Source: Streptomyces kanamyceticus | GTDB lineage: Bacteria > Actinomycetota > Actinomycetes > Streptomycetales > Streptomycetaceae | NCBI RefSeq assembly: GCF_008704495.1 | Contig: NZ_CP023699.1 | Coordinates: 4,588,001 to 4,652,000 of the forward strand | Reading direction: 5' to 3' | Length of the DNA: 64,000 bases | Shown here: in pieces, positions 51,584-59,717 of the stretch | Position numbering within the stretch: the stretch's first letter is position 1 | Layout of the letters: the number at the start of each line of letters is the position of its first letter | Notes under the pieces: model-generated | What the model was told of the DNA's origin: nothing | The model's database searches: none | Seen by the model: the letters and a program-made list of their open reading frames with translations, nothing else | Position numbers and translations under genes: made by a program

Positions 51584-52330
51584 TCACACCAAAGGTAGAC
51601 AACTGCTGGCACTTTCGCCCCGGTCGACCGCGCGATCGGTGGCGCCACCGATCGCCCCGTCGACTGACCCGTCAACCGAAAGCCCCAGCTCATACGCCAG
51701 AATCGCCGCCTGCGTCCGGTTGTCGAGGCCCAGACGGCGCAGGATCCGCGACACGTACGTCTTCACGCTGGTCAGCGAGAGGTGCAGCGCCCCGGCTATC
51801 TCCTTGTTGCTCATCCCCGCGCCGACCAGGGCGAGCACCTTCACCTCGCCCGTGCCGAACGAGGCGACTTTCGCGGCGAGTTCCGCGACCTCGGGAAGCC
51901 GCGCACGCGGCGCGGGCCGTGAAATCAGTCGCTTCATGACGGAGTACGAGAGAACGCTCGCGCCCGCGGCGACGGAACGCACGGACGAGATGATTTCACG
52001 CGGCGATGACGTCTTCAGGAGAAGTCCCGACGCACCGGCCTCGAATGCGGCGACGACCGTCTCCGCCGAGTCGTGGTTGGTCAGGACGAGCACCCGTGCG
52101 GAAGGCGTGGCTCGGGTCAGTTGAATCGTCACGTCAATTCCGCCGACACCGGGCATGCGCAGATCGAGGAGTACGACGTCGGGGGCGAGTTCACGCGCCA
52201 TGCTCACCGCCTCGGCACCGTCGCTCGCCTCCCCCACGACCACCATGTCGTCGGCCGCGCCGAGCAGCGCGCGCAGGCCCGCGCGGATCACCGGCTGGTC
52301 ATCGGCGACGAGTACGCGAACCGCGTTCAT
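51584..52330 (-). CDS. LuxR/NarL-family response regulator
   Basis: The ATG at 52330 starts MNAVRVLVADDQPVIRAG. The receiver has its phospho-acceptor in VLLDLRMPG and Lys in LLLKTSSP. The LuxR helix-turn-helix is GMSNKEIAGALHLSLTSVKTYVSRIL. Length 248 includes a C-terminal tail with SVDGSVDGAIGG-type repeats. It is divergent from the histidine kinase at 52533, its probable partner, across a 200-bp gap. Confidence 0.92.
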   Translation of the reverse strand: MNAVRVLVADDQPVIRAGLRALLGAADDMVVVGEASDGAEAVSMARELAPDVVLLDLRMPGVGGIDVTIQLTRATPSARVLVLTNHDSAETVVAAFEAGASGLLLKTSSPREIISSVRSVAAGASVLSYSVMKRLISRPAPRARLPEVAELAAKVASFGTGEVKVLALVGAGMSNKEIAGALHLSLTSVKTYVSRILRRLGLDNRTQAAILAYELGLSVDGSVDGAIGGATDRAVDRGESASSCLPLV

Positions 52331-52532
52331 TCCTGCCCTAATTGCAGCGCCGGTGATCGTGTCATGCGCTTGATAATAACGGGACGAGCCGTCAACTCCG
52401 GCTTGCGGCTCAGGACTTTCGCCCATTACGAATGACGGTCGCGAGAAGGTAAAATCCTTTACCGGGAACGGTGTACAGCGCGACGAGCCGGGTGAACGAC
52501 GTGACAGGCAGACAGAAAGACAGGCCGCACTC

Positions 52533-53768
52533 TTGAGAGGCGCGACCCGTCGGGCCACCGAGCGAGCCACCCGCGCATGGGCGTCACGAACGCCCGCCGA
52601 GCGCGCCGCGATCACCGATGTGTCGATCGCGTCCGCCGTCCTCCTGCCGTCCCTCATCGCCCTGCCCGCGGGCGGATCGCACCTGCTCGGGCTGCGGTTC
52701 GCGACGCTGCTGCTCGCCGGGATCCTGCTGGTGGCGCGCCGCCGCGTGCCCTGGCTCGCGCTGCTCGCGGCCTCCGTCGCCACCCTGCTCGACTACTCGT
52801 CGCGGCTCACGATGATGGCCGCGTCGTACTCCGTAGCCGTCTACCAGCGCCGGTTCCGGGCCGCCGTCCTGCTGCTGCCCGTACTGCTCGGCATCCTGTA
52901 CTCCCTGGACGTACCGCCCGACGACCGGCTCGACCTGGACGGGCTCGTCGCCTTCACCGCGGACGTCCTGCTGCCCGCGCTGACCGGTCTCGCCGTGCGT
53001 CGGCAGCGCAGCTACGGGCGTGCCGTGCGGCGCGGCAACCGCATCGTCGACGGGCTCATCGAGGGCACCGCCGACCTCGCCGTCGAACGCGAACGGGCGC
53101 GCCTGGCCAGGGATCTGCACGACGGCATCGGACACCAGCTCAGCATCGCCACCCTCTACGCGGGCGTACTCGAACAACGAGCCGCGGGCGACGCACGCCT
53201 GACCGCTCCCGCCCGCACCGTGCAGGACGCCTGCGCGGGCGCCGCGCGACAGCTCTCCGGGATGCTCGGCGTGCTGCGCGGCCAGGGCGGCACGGCCGAG
53301 CGGACCGACCCGCGCGGATCCATCGCGGAGCTGGTCCACTCGCTGCGCGCGGCCGGCGTCGACGTGCGCTTCCCCGAGGCGCGGGAACCCGCGGTCCTGC
53401 TGCCCCAGGAGACGGCGCTCACCGTCTTCCGCATCGCCCAGGAAGCCCTGACCAACGCCCTCAAACACGCACCGGGCGCCCGCGTCGACGTGACACTCGA
53501 CGAGGGCGCGGTGCCACCCGAGGCGGACGGCACCGGCGCCACCCTGACCCTCCACGTGGTCAACGGTCCGGCCCGCCACCCCCGCTGGGGCGCCCCGTCC
53601 AGCGGCCTCGGCCTGCGCGGCATGCGCGAGCGCGCGCGGGCCTGCGGGGCGACACTCGCCACGGGTCCGCTCCCGGAGGGCGGCTTCGCGATACGACTCG
53701 ACGTACCGATTCCGGGACCAATCCGCGGGCTCCCCGGCTCCGAATCAAGGGGAGAAACGGTGAACTGA
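52533..53768 (+). CDS. NarL-type sensor histidine kinase
   Basis: The TTG at 52533 is the best available in-frame start; it has no strong ribosome-binding site. The 411-residue protein has four to five membrane helices (about residues 30-165), HisKA_3 (LARDLHDGIGHQLSIATLYAG, His in the H box) and an HATPase domain (AQEALTNALKHAP, SGLGLRGMRERA). Sensor loops outside the membrane are short, so it may sense membrane state. Probable partner of the divergent LuxR regulator. Its 3' end contains the predicted SigK-type promoter. Confidence 0.88.
   Translation: MRGATRRATERATRAWASRTPAERAAITDVSIASAVLLPSLIALPAGGSHLLGLRFATLLLAGILLVARRRVPWLALLAASVATLLDYSSRLTMMAASYSVAVYQRRFRAAVLLLPVLLGILYSLDVPPDDRLDLDGLVAFTADVLLPALTGLAVRRQRSYGRAVRRGNRIVDGLIEGTADLAVERERARLARDLHDGIGHQLSIATLYAGVLEQRAAGDARLTAPARTVQDACAGAARQLSGMLGVLRGQGGTAERTDPRGSIAELVHSLRAAGVDVRFPEAREPAVLLPQETALTVFRIAQEALTNALKHAPGARVDVTLDEGAVPPEADGTGATLTLHVVNGPARHPRWGAPSSGLGLRGMRERARACGATLATGPLPEGGFAIRLDVPIPGPIRGLPGSESRGETVN
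53718..53746 (+). promoter_or_regulatory. Predicted SigK-type promoter of the sigK operon
   Basis: CCAATCC, 15 bp, CCGAATC, followed by AAGGG. The same arrangement occurs at 56698-56726. From memory, the mycobacterial SigK promoter has CCATCC and CCGAAT-like boxes. It lies inside the 3' end of the kinase gene, 128 bp before sigK, fitting autoregulation. Confidence 0.65.
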
Positions 53769-53873
53769 CGGCCGCGCGCCCGCGCGTCCGCCGCTCCTCG
53801 CCGCTCCCCGCCACTCGACGAGAAGGGCCGCGCACATGGTCGGCAAGCCCCGCACGCTCGACGGGCACCCCCG

Positions 53874-54467
53874 GTGAGACCGACGGAGCGCGCGCACGCC
53901 GCCGCCCCGCCCCCGCCCTCGCGGTCCGGCCTCGACGAGCACCTGCTGGACGTGGCGCGGGGCGACCAGGACGCCTTCACCCGGGTCTACGACGCGGTGA
54001 GCGGCCCGGTCTTCGGCCTGGTCCGCAACGTACTGCGCGACCCGGCCCAGTCCGAGGAGGTCACCCAGGAGGTGCTCGTCGAGGTCTGGCGGACCGCGGC
54101 CCGCTTCCGGCCCGACAAGGGCAGCGCCATGACGTGGGTGATGACCCTGGCGCACCGCCGCGCGGTGGACCGCGTGCGTTCGGCCCAGGCCGCGGCGGAG
54201 CGCGAGCACAAGGCCGCGCTGCTCGCGGAGATGCCCGCGTACGACGAGGTGACCGAGAGGGTCGAGACGCGCCTGGAACAGCAGCGCGTGCGGCGCTGCC
54301 TGAGCGCGCTCACCAAGCTCCAGCGGGAGTCGGTCACCCTCGCCTACTACCGCGGCCTCACCTACAGCGAGGTGGCCCAGCTCCTGGCCCTGCCGCTCGG
54401 TACCGTCAAGACCCGCCTGCGCGACGGCCTGATCCGGCTGCGCGACTGCCTGGGGGTGAGCGCGTGA
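53874..54467 (+). CDS. sigK: ECF RNA polymerase sigma factor SigK
   Basis: The GTG at 53874 gives 197 residues. Region 2 is AFTRVYDAVSGPVFGLVRNVL followed by the promoter-melting segment (QEVLVEVWRTAARF), and region 4 ends YSEVAQLLALPLGTVKTRLRDGL. Sequence and order (sigK, rskA) match the actinobacterial SigK group. Its stop overlaps the anti-sigma start (GTGA). It should be held by RskA until a membrane signal triggers release, then transcribe its own operon and the oxidoreductase/fasciclin genes downstream. Confidence 0.9.
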   Translation: MRPTERAHAAAPPPPSRSGLDEHLLDVARGDQDAFTRVYDAVSGPVFGLVRNVLRDPAQSEEVTQEVLVEVWRTAARFRPDKGSAMTWVMTLAHRRAVDRVRSAQAAAEREHKAALLAEMPAYDEVTERVETRLEQQRVRRCLSALTKLQRESVTLAYYRGLTYSEVAQLLALPLGTVKTRLRDGLIRLRDCLGVSA

Positions 54468-55237
54468 CCACCGCCGACCTGCACACGGCGACCGGCGCGT
54501 ACGTCCTGCACGCGCTCGCCCCCGCCGAACGCGCCGCCTTCGAGCGCCATCTGGCCGCCTGCGCCGCCTGCGCCCAGGAGGTGCGCGAACTGGCCGCCAC
54601 CGCGGCGCGGCTCGGCCTCGCCGTCCCCGCGACGCCCCCGCCCCAGCTGCGGGAACAGGTGCTGCGGCAGATCACCACGGTCCGCCAGGAACCGCCCAGG
54701 GTGCCCGCGCCGCCGCGCGTCCGCGCCTGGTCCTGGTCCTGGCGCGCGTCGCGCCGCGCGTCGCGGCTCGTGCTCGCCGCCTGTCTCGCCGCGGCCGCGG
54801 CCTTCGGCGGCGTCGCGGTCTGGCAGCACCAGTCGGCCGAGGACGCGCGGACCGAGGCACGCCGGGCCGAGCGGCAGGCCGAGCAGCGGGCCGCCGAGCT
54901 GGCCGCGGTGCTCGCCGCGCCCGACGCGCGGACCGTCACCGCGAAGCTGGCCGACGGCGCGCGGGCCACGGTGGTGGTCTCCGAGGAACGCGACCGCGCG
55001 GCGTTCCTCGCCTCCGCGCTGCCGGACCTGCCGACGGGCAAGGTGTACCAACTGTGGTTCGACGACGAGGGGAAGATGCGCTCCGCCGGTCTGCTGACGG
55101 ACTCCGGCGGCACGAACGCCGTGCTCATGGAGGGCGCGGTGGACGACGCGTCCGGAATGGGCGTCACCGTCGAGCCCTCGGGCGGCTCACCCGCCCCGAC
55201 GACACCCCCGATCGGCCTGATGAAGTTCCCCACCTGA
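54464..55237 (+). CDS. rskA: Anti-sigma-K factor RskA
   Basis: The GTG at 54464 overlaps sigK. The 257-residue protein begins with the anti-sigma domain (TGAYVLHALAPAERAAFERHL, then CAACAQEV zinc-binding-like motif). It has one membrane helix (about residues 102-124) and an outside RskA domain ending PPIGLMKFPT. The helix is followed by an Arg/Glu/Ala-rich coil. RskA proteins bind SigK in the cytoplasm and are released by regulated proteolysis. Confidence 0.92.
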   Translation: MTTADLHTATGAYVLHALAPAERAAFERHLAACAACAQEVRELAATAARLGLAVPATPPPQLREQVLRQITTVRQEPPRVPAPPRVRAWSWSWRASRRASRLVLAACLAAAAAFGGVAVWQHQSAEDARTEARRAERQAEQRAAELAAVLAAPDARTVTAKLADGARATVVVSEERDRAAFLASALPDLPTGKVYQLWFDDEGKMRSAGLLTDSGGTNAVLMEGAVDDASGMGVTVEPSGGSPAPTTPPIGLMKFPT

Positions 55238-55284
55238 CACCCCCCACCCTGATCTGCCCCCTCGCCGCTTCCAGGAGCACGGAA

Positions 55285-56655
55285 TTGCGATCCCCCGTAT
55301 CGATCTGCCTGTTCACCGCTGACCTGCGTCTGCACGACAACCCCGTACTGCGGGCCGCGCTGGGGGACGCCGACGAGGTCGTCCCGCTGTTCGTCCTGGA
55401 CGAGGGGATCGCGGCCGCGGGTTTCGACGCGCCCAACCGGCGCGCGTTCCTCGCCGACTGCCTGGCCGACCTCGACGCCGGGCTGCGCGAGCGCGGCGGG
55501 CGGCTCGTGCTGCGGTCCGGCGCCGTCGCGGAGGAGGTCGCCGCGGTGGTCTCGCGCACCGGGGCCCGTGCGGTGCACGTGGCGGCGGGGACCAGTGCGT
55601 ACGCGCGACGGCGCGAGGAACGACTGCGCAAGGAGCTCACCGCGCTGGGCGCCGCCCTGCACGTCCACGAAGCGGTGATCACCGCGGTCCCGCCGGGCGC
55701 CGAAGTCCCGCAGGACCGCGACCACTTCGCGGTCTTCACGCCCTACTTCAGGCGCTGGCGGAACACGGCCATGCGGCCGGTCGTCGCGGCGCCCCGTTCG
55801 GTGGCCGTCCCCGAGGGCGTCGGTGGGCAGGAGCTCCCGGCGCGCGCGTCGGTGGCCGGGGTGTCGCCGGGGCTCGCGGCGGGCGGCGAGAGCGAGGCCC
55901 GCCGCCGGACGACGTCGTGGCTGCGCGGCTCCTTGTCCGAGTACGCCGACCAGCAGTCGGACCTGGCCGCCGACGCCACCTCGCACCTCTCCTCGCACCT
56001 CCACTTCGGCACGCTCTCCGCCACGGAACTGATCCAGCGGGCGGGCCGGTCGCCCGGGGAGGGAAGCGAGGCATTCGTACGACAGTTGGCCTGGCGGGAC
56101 TTCAACCACCAGTTGCTCGCGGCCCGTCCGCAGGTTGCGCACGCCGACTACCGCACGCGGCACGACCGTTGGCGCCACGACGAGGAGGAGGCCGCGGCGT
56201 GGCGCGAGGGGCGCACCGGTTACCCGGTGATCGACGCGGCGATGCGCCAGCTGCGGCACGAGGGCTGGCTGCCGGGCCGGGCCCGGATGCTGGTGGCGAG
56301 CTTCTTCACCAAGACCCTCTACCTGGACTGGCGGACCGGCGCCGCGCACTTCCTCGACCTGCTGGCCGACGGCGACGTGGCCAACAACCAACTCAACTGG
56401 CAGTGGGTGGCGGGCACCGGCACGGACACCCGCCCCAACCGTGTGCTCAACCCCGTCATCCAGGCGAAGCGCCACGACCCGGCAGGCGATTACGTACGCC
56501 GCTGGGTCCCGGAGCTGGCCGCCCTGGAAGGACCGGCGATCCACGAACCGTGGAAGCTCCAGGGCCTGGACCGGGCCGGCATCGACTACCCGGACCCGCT
56601 GGTGGAACTCCCCGACGGTCTGGCCAGATTCAAGCAGGCCCGCAACCTGGCGTGA
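55285..56655 (+). CDS. Deoxyribodipyrimidine photolyase
   Basis: The TTG at 55285 follows AGGAG by about nine bases and gives 456 residues starting LRSPVSICLFTADLRLHDNP. The N-terminal antenna-binding Rossmann domain is followed by the FAD domain: TSHLSSHLHFGTLSATEL, AWRDFNHQL, MLVASFFTKTLYLDWR and NNQLNWQWVAGTGTDTRP. These are class I CPD photolyase/cryptochrome signatures, so it probably repairs UV-induced pyrimidine dimers with light. It sits between rskA and the SigK-controlled oxidoreductase, in the same direction, so it may be part of that stress regulon. Confidence 0.92.
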   Translation: MRSPVSICLFTADLRLHDNPVLRAALGDADEVVPLFVLDEGIAAAGFDAPNRRAFLADCLADLDAGLRERGGRLVLRSGAVAEEVAAVVSRTGARAVHVAAGTSAYARRREERLRKELTALGAALHVHEAVITAVPPGAEVPQDRDHFAVFTPYFRRWRNTAMRPVVAAPRSVAVPEGVGGQELPARASVAGVSPGLAAGGESEARRRTTSWLRGSLSEYADQQSDLAADATSHLSSHLHFGTLSATELIQRAGRSPGEGSEAFVRQLAWRDFNHQLLAARPQVAHADYRTRHDRWRHDEEEAAAWREGRTGYPVIDAAMRQLRHEGWLPGRARMLVASFFTKTLYLDWRTGAAHFLDLLADGDVANNQLNWQWVAGTGTDTRPNRVLNPVIQAKRHDPAGDYVRRWVPELAALEGPAIHEPWKLQGLDRAGIDYPDPLVELPDGLARFKQARNLA

Positions 56656-56697
56656 CGCACGTGCCAGGAGTGCCGATTGATCCGATCGAGTGAACGA

Positions 56698-56726
56698 CCA
56701 AGCCGGACGCCACGCCGCTTCGAATC
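56698..56726 (+). promoter_or_regulatory. Predicted SigK-type promoter of the oxidoreductase gene
   Basis: CCAAGCC, 15 bp, TCGAATC, followed by AAGGG, matching the site before sigK in both boxes, spacing and downstream bases. The last box ends six bases before the GTG at 56733, implying a leaderless transcript. Confidence 0.65.
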
Positions 56727-56732
56727 AAGGGT

Positions 56733-58721
56733 GTGAGCACACGACGAGACACCGCGATCCGCGCCACGCCGGCCGCACTGGCCGCACTGGCCGCACTCGG
56801 CGGCCTGGTGTCCGGCTACGCGGCCCTGGCGGTCGCGGAACTCGTCTCGGTGGCGGTCCGGCCGGAGGCGGGCCCGGTCACCGCGGTCGGCGGCGCGGTC
56901 ATCGACCGCACACCGGCCCCCGTGAAGGACTGGGCGATCCGCCACTTCGGCGAGGACGACAAGCTGGTCCTCCAACTGGGCATCCTCGCCACACTGGCCC
57001 TCCTCGCCGCGGCAGCGGGCCTCCTCGCCCTCCGCCACCACCGCACCGCGTCCCTCGCCGTCCTGCTCTTCGGCGCGGTGGGCGCCCTGGCCGCGACGAC
57101 CCGCGCGGACTCCACGTCCGCACTGGACGCACTGCCGTCCCTCGCCGGAGCGACAACGGGAGCGGCAACCCTGTACTTCCTCACCACCTGCCTGCCCCCT
57201 AGCCCCCCAAAACCGAACACCACCCTCACACCCGCACCCCAGGCACCGCCAGACACCACCCCCACACCCGCACCCCAAACACCGCCCGACACCACCCCCA
57301 CACCCGCACCCCAAACACCGCCCGACACCACCCCCACACCCGCGCCCCAAACACCGCCCGACACCACCCTCCCGCCCTCGTCCCAGGCACCGGACCGGGA
57401 CCGGGACCGGGCCCGCACATCGCCGCCCGACCACGCCTCGGCCCTCGCCCAAGACGCAGACCCCGACCGAACACCGGGCCGGGGCCGAGACGGGGACCGG
57501 GACGGAGACCGGGACGGAGACCGAGACGGAGACCGAGACCAGGGCAAGGACCAGGCCCCGGACCAAGACCGAGCACCCACCCCCACCCCGACCCCCACCC
57601 ACACCCACACCCCGACCCCCACCACCCACACCCCCACCCGCCGAACCTTCCTCCTGGCCACCGCAGGCGCCGCCGCCCTCTCCACCGGCGCCTGGCTGGT
57701 CGGACGGCGGCTGAAGGCCGGTAACGCCGCCGAGGCCGAGGCGTCCCGGGACGCGATCCGGCTCCCCGCGCCCACCTCCCCCGCACCCGCCCTGCCACGC
57801 GGCGTCGACCTGAAGCTGCCGGAGCTCACGCCCTACACCACGCCCAACGACCGCTTCTACCGCGTCGACACCGCCATCGACGTGCCCCGACTGGACGCGG
57901 GCGGCTGGCAGCTGCGCATCCACGGCAAGGGCGTCGACCGCGAACTGAGCCTGGACTTCCAGGACTTGCTCCGCAGGGACCTCGTCGAGCGGGACATCAC
58001 CATGACCTGCGTGTCGAACGAGGTCGGCGGCCCCTACGTCGGCTCCGCGCGCTGGCTGGGCGTACGGCTGGCGGACCTCCTCAAGGAGGCCGGGGTGCGT
58101 CCGCCGTCCGACGGCGGACCCGCGGACCAGCTGGTGGCGCGGTCGGTGGACGGCATGACGATCGGCACCCCGGTGGAGACCGTCATGGACGGCCGCGACG
58201 CCCTGCTCGCCGTCGGCATGAACGGCGAACCGCTCCCCTTCGAGCACGGCTTCCCCGTCCGCATGCTCGTCCCCGGCCTGTACGGCTACGTCTCCGCCTG
58301 CAAGTGGATCGAGGACATCGAACTCACCACCTTCGACGCGTACGACCCCTACTGGGTCAAGCGCGACTGGGCCCGCGAGGCGCCCATCAAGACGCAGTCC
58401 CGTATCGACACTCCCAAGCCCTTCGCCCGCCCCGCCGCAGGCCGCGTCACGGTCGCCGGAGTCGCGTGGGCCCAGCACAAGGGCATCGCGCGCGTCGAGG
58501 TCAGCGTCGACGACGGCCCCTGGCAGGAGGCCCGCCTCGCCGCCGAGGGCCCCCTGGACACCTGGCGCCAGTGGAGCTGGCAGTGGCCCGCCGAACCCGG
58601 CTCCCACACGCTCCACGTCCGCGCCACCGACCGCACAGGCACCACACAGACCGCGGAACGCACCCGCACGATCCCGGACGGCGCCTCAGGCAGGCACTCG
58701 GTGGTGGTCACCGTGACCTGA
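56733..58721 (+). CDS. Molybdopterin-dependent oxidoreductase, YedY/sulfite oxidase type
   Basis: The GTG at 56733 gives 662 residues. Three to four membrane helices (about residues 8-150) are followed by a long repeat linker (about 155-305). Then comes RRTFLLATAGAAAL, which may be a further membrane or Tat-like segment, and the sulfite oxidase fold. In that fold Cys of MTCVSNEVGGPYVG ligates molybdenum, and RDALLAVGMNGEPLPFEHG, PGLYGYVSACKW and a C-terminal dimerisation domain follow. The linker holds 12-residue PAPQTPPDTTPT repeats and a DGDRDGDRDGDR run. Probably a membrane-bound reductase for oxidised substrates, under SigK. Confidence 0.88.
   Translation: MSTRRDTAIRATPAALAALAALGGLVSGYAALAVAELVSVAVRPEAGPVTAVGGAVIDRTPAPVKDWAIRHFGEDDKLVLQLGILATLALLAAAAGLLALRHHRTASLAVLLFGAVGALAATTRADSTSALDALPSLAGATTGAATLYFLTTCLPPSPPKPNTTLTPAPQAPPDTTPTPAPQTPPDTTPTPAPQTPPDTTPTPAPQTPPDTTLPPSSQAPDRDRDRARTSPPDHASALAQDADPDRTPGRGRDGDRDGDRDGDRDGDRDQGKDQAPDQDRAPTPTPTPTHTHTPTPTTHTPTRRTFLLATAGAAALSTGAWLVGRRLKAGNAAEAEASRDAIRLPAPTSPAPALPRGVDLKLPELTPYTTPNDRFYRVDTAIDVPRLDAGGWQLRIHGKGVDRELSLDFQDLLRRDLVERDITMTCVSNEVGGPYVGSARWLGVRLADLLKEAGVRPPSDGGPADQLVARSVDGMTIGTPVETVMDGRDALLAVGMNGEPLPFEHGFPVRMLVPGLYGYVSACKWIEDIELTTFDAYDPYWVKRDWAREAPIKTQSRIDTPKPFARPAAGRVTVAGVAWAQHKGIARVEVSVDDGPWQEARLAAEGPLDTWRQWSWQWPAEPGSHTLHVRATDRTGTTQTAERTRTIPDGASGRHSVVVTVT
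57228..57620 (+). repeat. 36-bp and 12-bp in-frame repeats in the oxidoreductase linker
   Basis: Four 36-bp units (coding PAPQTPPDTTPT) at about 57228-57370 are followed by GACCGGGAC-type units coding DRDGDRDG (57480-57545) and a TPTPTHTHTP stretch to 57620. Confidence 0.88.
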
Positions 58722-58787
58722 CCCAAGAGCCCCCGAAAAACACCACCCACCCCACCCCCAACACCCCCATCCCCAAGGAGAACGACA

Positions 58788-59459
58788 ATGAATGCCACCC
58801 TCCCCACCTCGCTCCCCCTGCGCCGCGCAGCCATCGCCGCCACAGCGGCACTGATCCTGCCCCTCGCCCTGACCGCCTGCTCCGACAGCGACAGCGACAA
58901 GGGCAGCGGAGGCAAGAAGGACAGCGCGGCAGCGGCCACGCCGAACAAGAAGGAGACCCCGTCGGCGGACGGGTCGGCGACGGATCAGCCGTTCGGCCCG
59001 GCCTGCTCGTCGGTGCCCAAGGACGGCGCGGGCAGTTTCGACGGAATGGCCAAGGACCCGGTGGCCACCGCCGCGTCGCACAACCCGGCCCTGTCCACCC
59101 TGGTCACGGCGGTGAAGAAGGCGGGCCTCGTGGACACTCTCAACAACGCGAAGGACATCACGGTGTTCGCGCCGACCAACGACGCCTTCGCCAAGATCCC
59201 CAAGGCCGACCTGGACAAGGTCCTCGCCGACAAGGAACAGCTCACCAAGATCCTCACCTACCACGTGGTGGGCCAGAAGCTGACGCCGAAGCAGTTGGAG
59301 AAGGGCTCCTACGAAACACTGGAGAAGAGCAAGCTCACCACGGCAGGCTCCGGCGAGTCGTACAAGGTCAACGACACCTCAAAGGTGGTCTGCGGCAACG
59401 TCCCGACAGCCAACGCCACGGTCTACATCGTCGACACGGTCCTGATGCCGAAGATGTGA
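58788..59459 (+). CDS. Fasciclin-domain lipoprotein, MPT83-like
   Basis: The ATG at 58788 follows AAGGAG. The 223-residue protein has a signal peptide and lipobox (PLALTACSDS, Cys about residue 31), a Lys/Ser/Ala linker and one fasciclin (FAS1) domain (DITVFAPTNDAFAKIP, LTYHVVGQKLTPKQL, ending VYIVDTVLMPKM). In mycobacteria the FAS1 proteins MPT70 and MPT83 are the main SigK targets; finding it two genes behind sigK-rskA supports the regulon. Probably an adhesion or cell-surface protein. Confidence 0.9.
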   Translation: MNATLPTSLPLRRAAIAATAALILPLALTACSDSDSDKGSGGKKDSAAAATPNKKETPSADGSATDQPFGPACSSVPKDGAGSFDGMAKDPVATAASHNPALSTLVTAVKKAGLVDTLNNAKDITVFAPTNDAFAKIPKADLDKVLADKEQLTKILTYHVVGQKLTPKQLEKGSYETLEKSKLTTAGSGESYKVNDTSKVVCGNVPTANATVYIVDTVLMPKM

Positions 59460-59520
59460 CCCCACTCCGAGCCGGTGCCGATGCCGGTCACCCTCGCGGA
59501 CACGGCGGCCGCACGACAAG

Positions 59521-59553
59521 AAGCCCAGGTCACAGAAAATGTGACCTGGGCTT
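59521..59553. terminator. Bidirectional terminator, 14-bp perfect stem
   Basis: AAGCCCAGGTCACA, loop GAAAA, and the exact inverse copy. It lies between the fasciclin gene and the convergent tRNA gene and can serve both. Confidence 0.9.
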
Positions 59554-59560
59554 CGTCCGA

Positions 59561-59633
59561 GCCGCCTTCGGGATTCGAACCCGAGACCTACGCATTACGA
59601 GTGCGTTGCTCTGGCCATCTGAGCTAAGGCGGC
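59561..59633 (-). tRNA. tRNA-Thr (anticodon CGT)
   Basis: The minus strand folds into a full cloverleaf: acceptor GCCGCCT/AGGCGGC, D stem GCTC/GAGC, anticodon stem ACGCA/TGCGT with loop CTCGTAA, and T arm TCGGG-TTCGAAT-CCCGA. Anticodon CGT reads ACG (Thr). 73 nt, no encoded CCA. A terminator follows 8 bp downstream. Confidence 0.96.
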
Positions 59634-59717
59634 GCGCCGTCCGCACCATGGTGCGATCAGCAACGCGCCCAAGTCTACACAGTTTCCGGGGGTGCTCCGC
59701 ACACCCCCGTCGGACGG

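Noticed and set aside
59561..59633. tRNA-Thr as an attachment site of an integrated element
   Set aside because: No integrase or duplicated tRNA 3' end is found nearby; the flanking genes are ordinary chromosomal genes.
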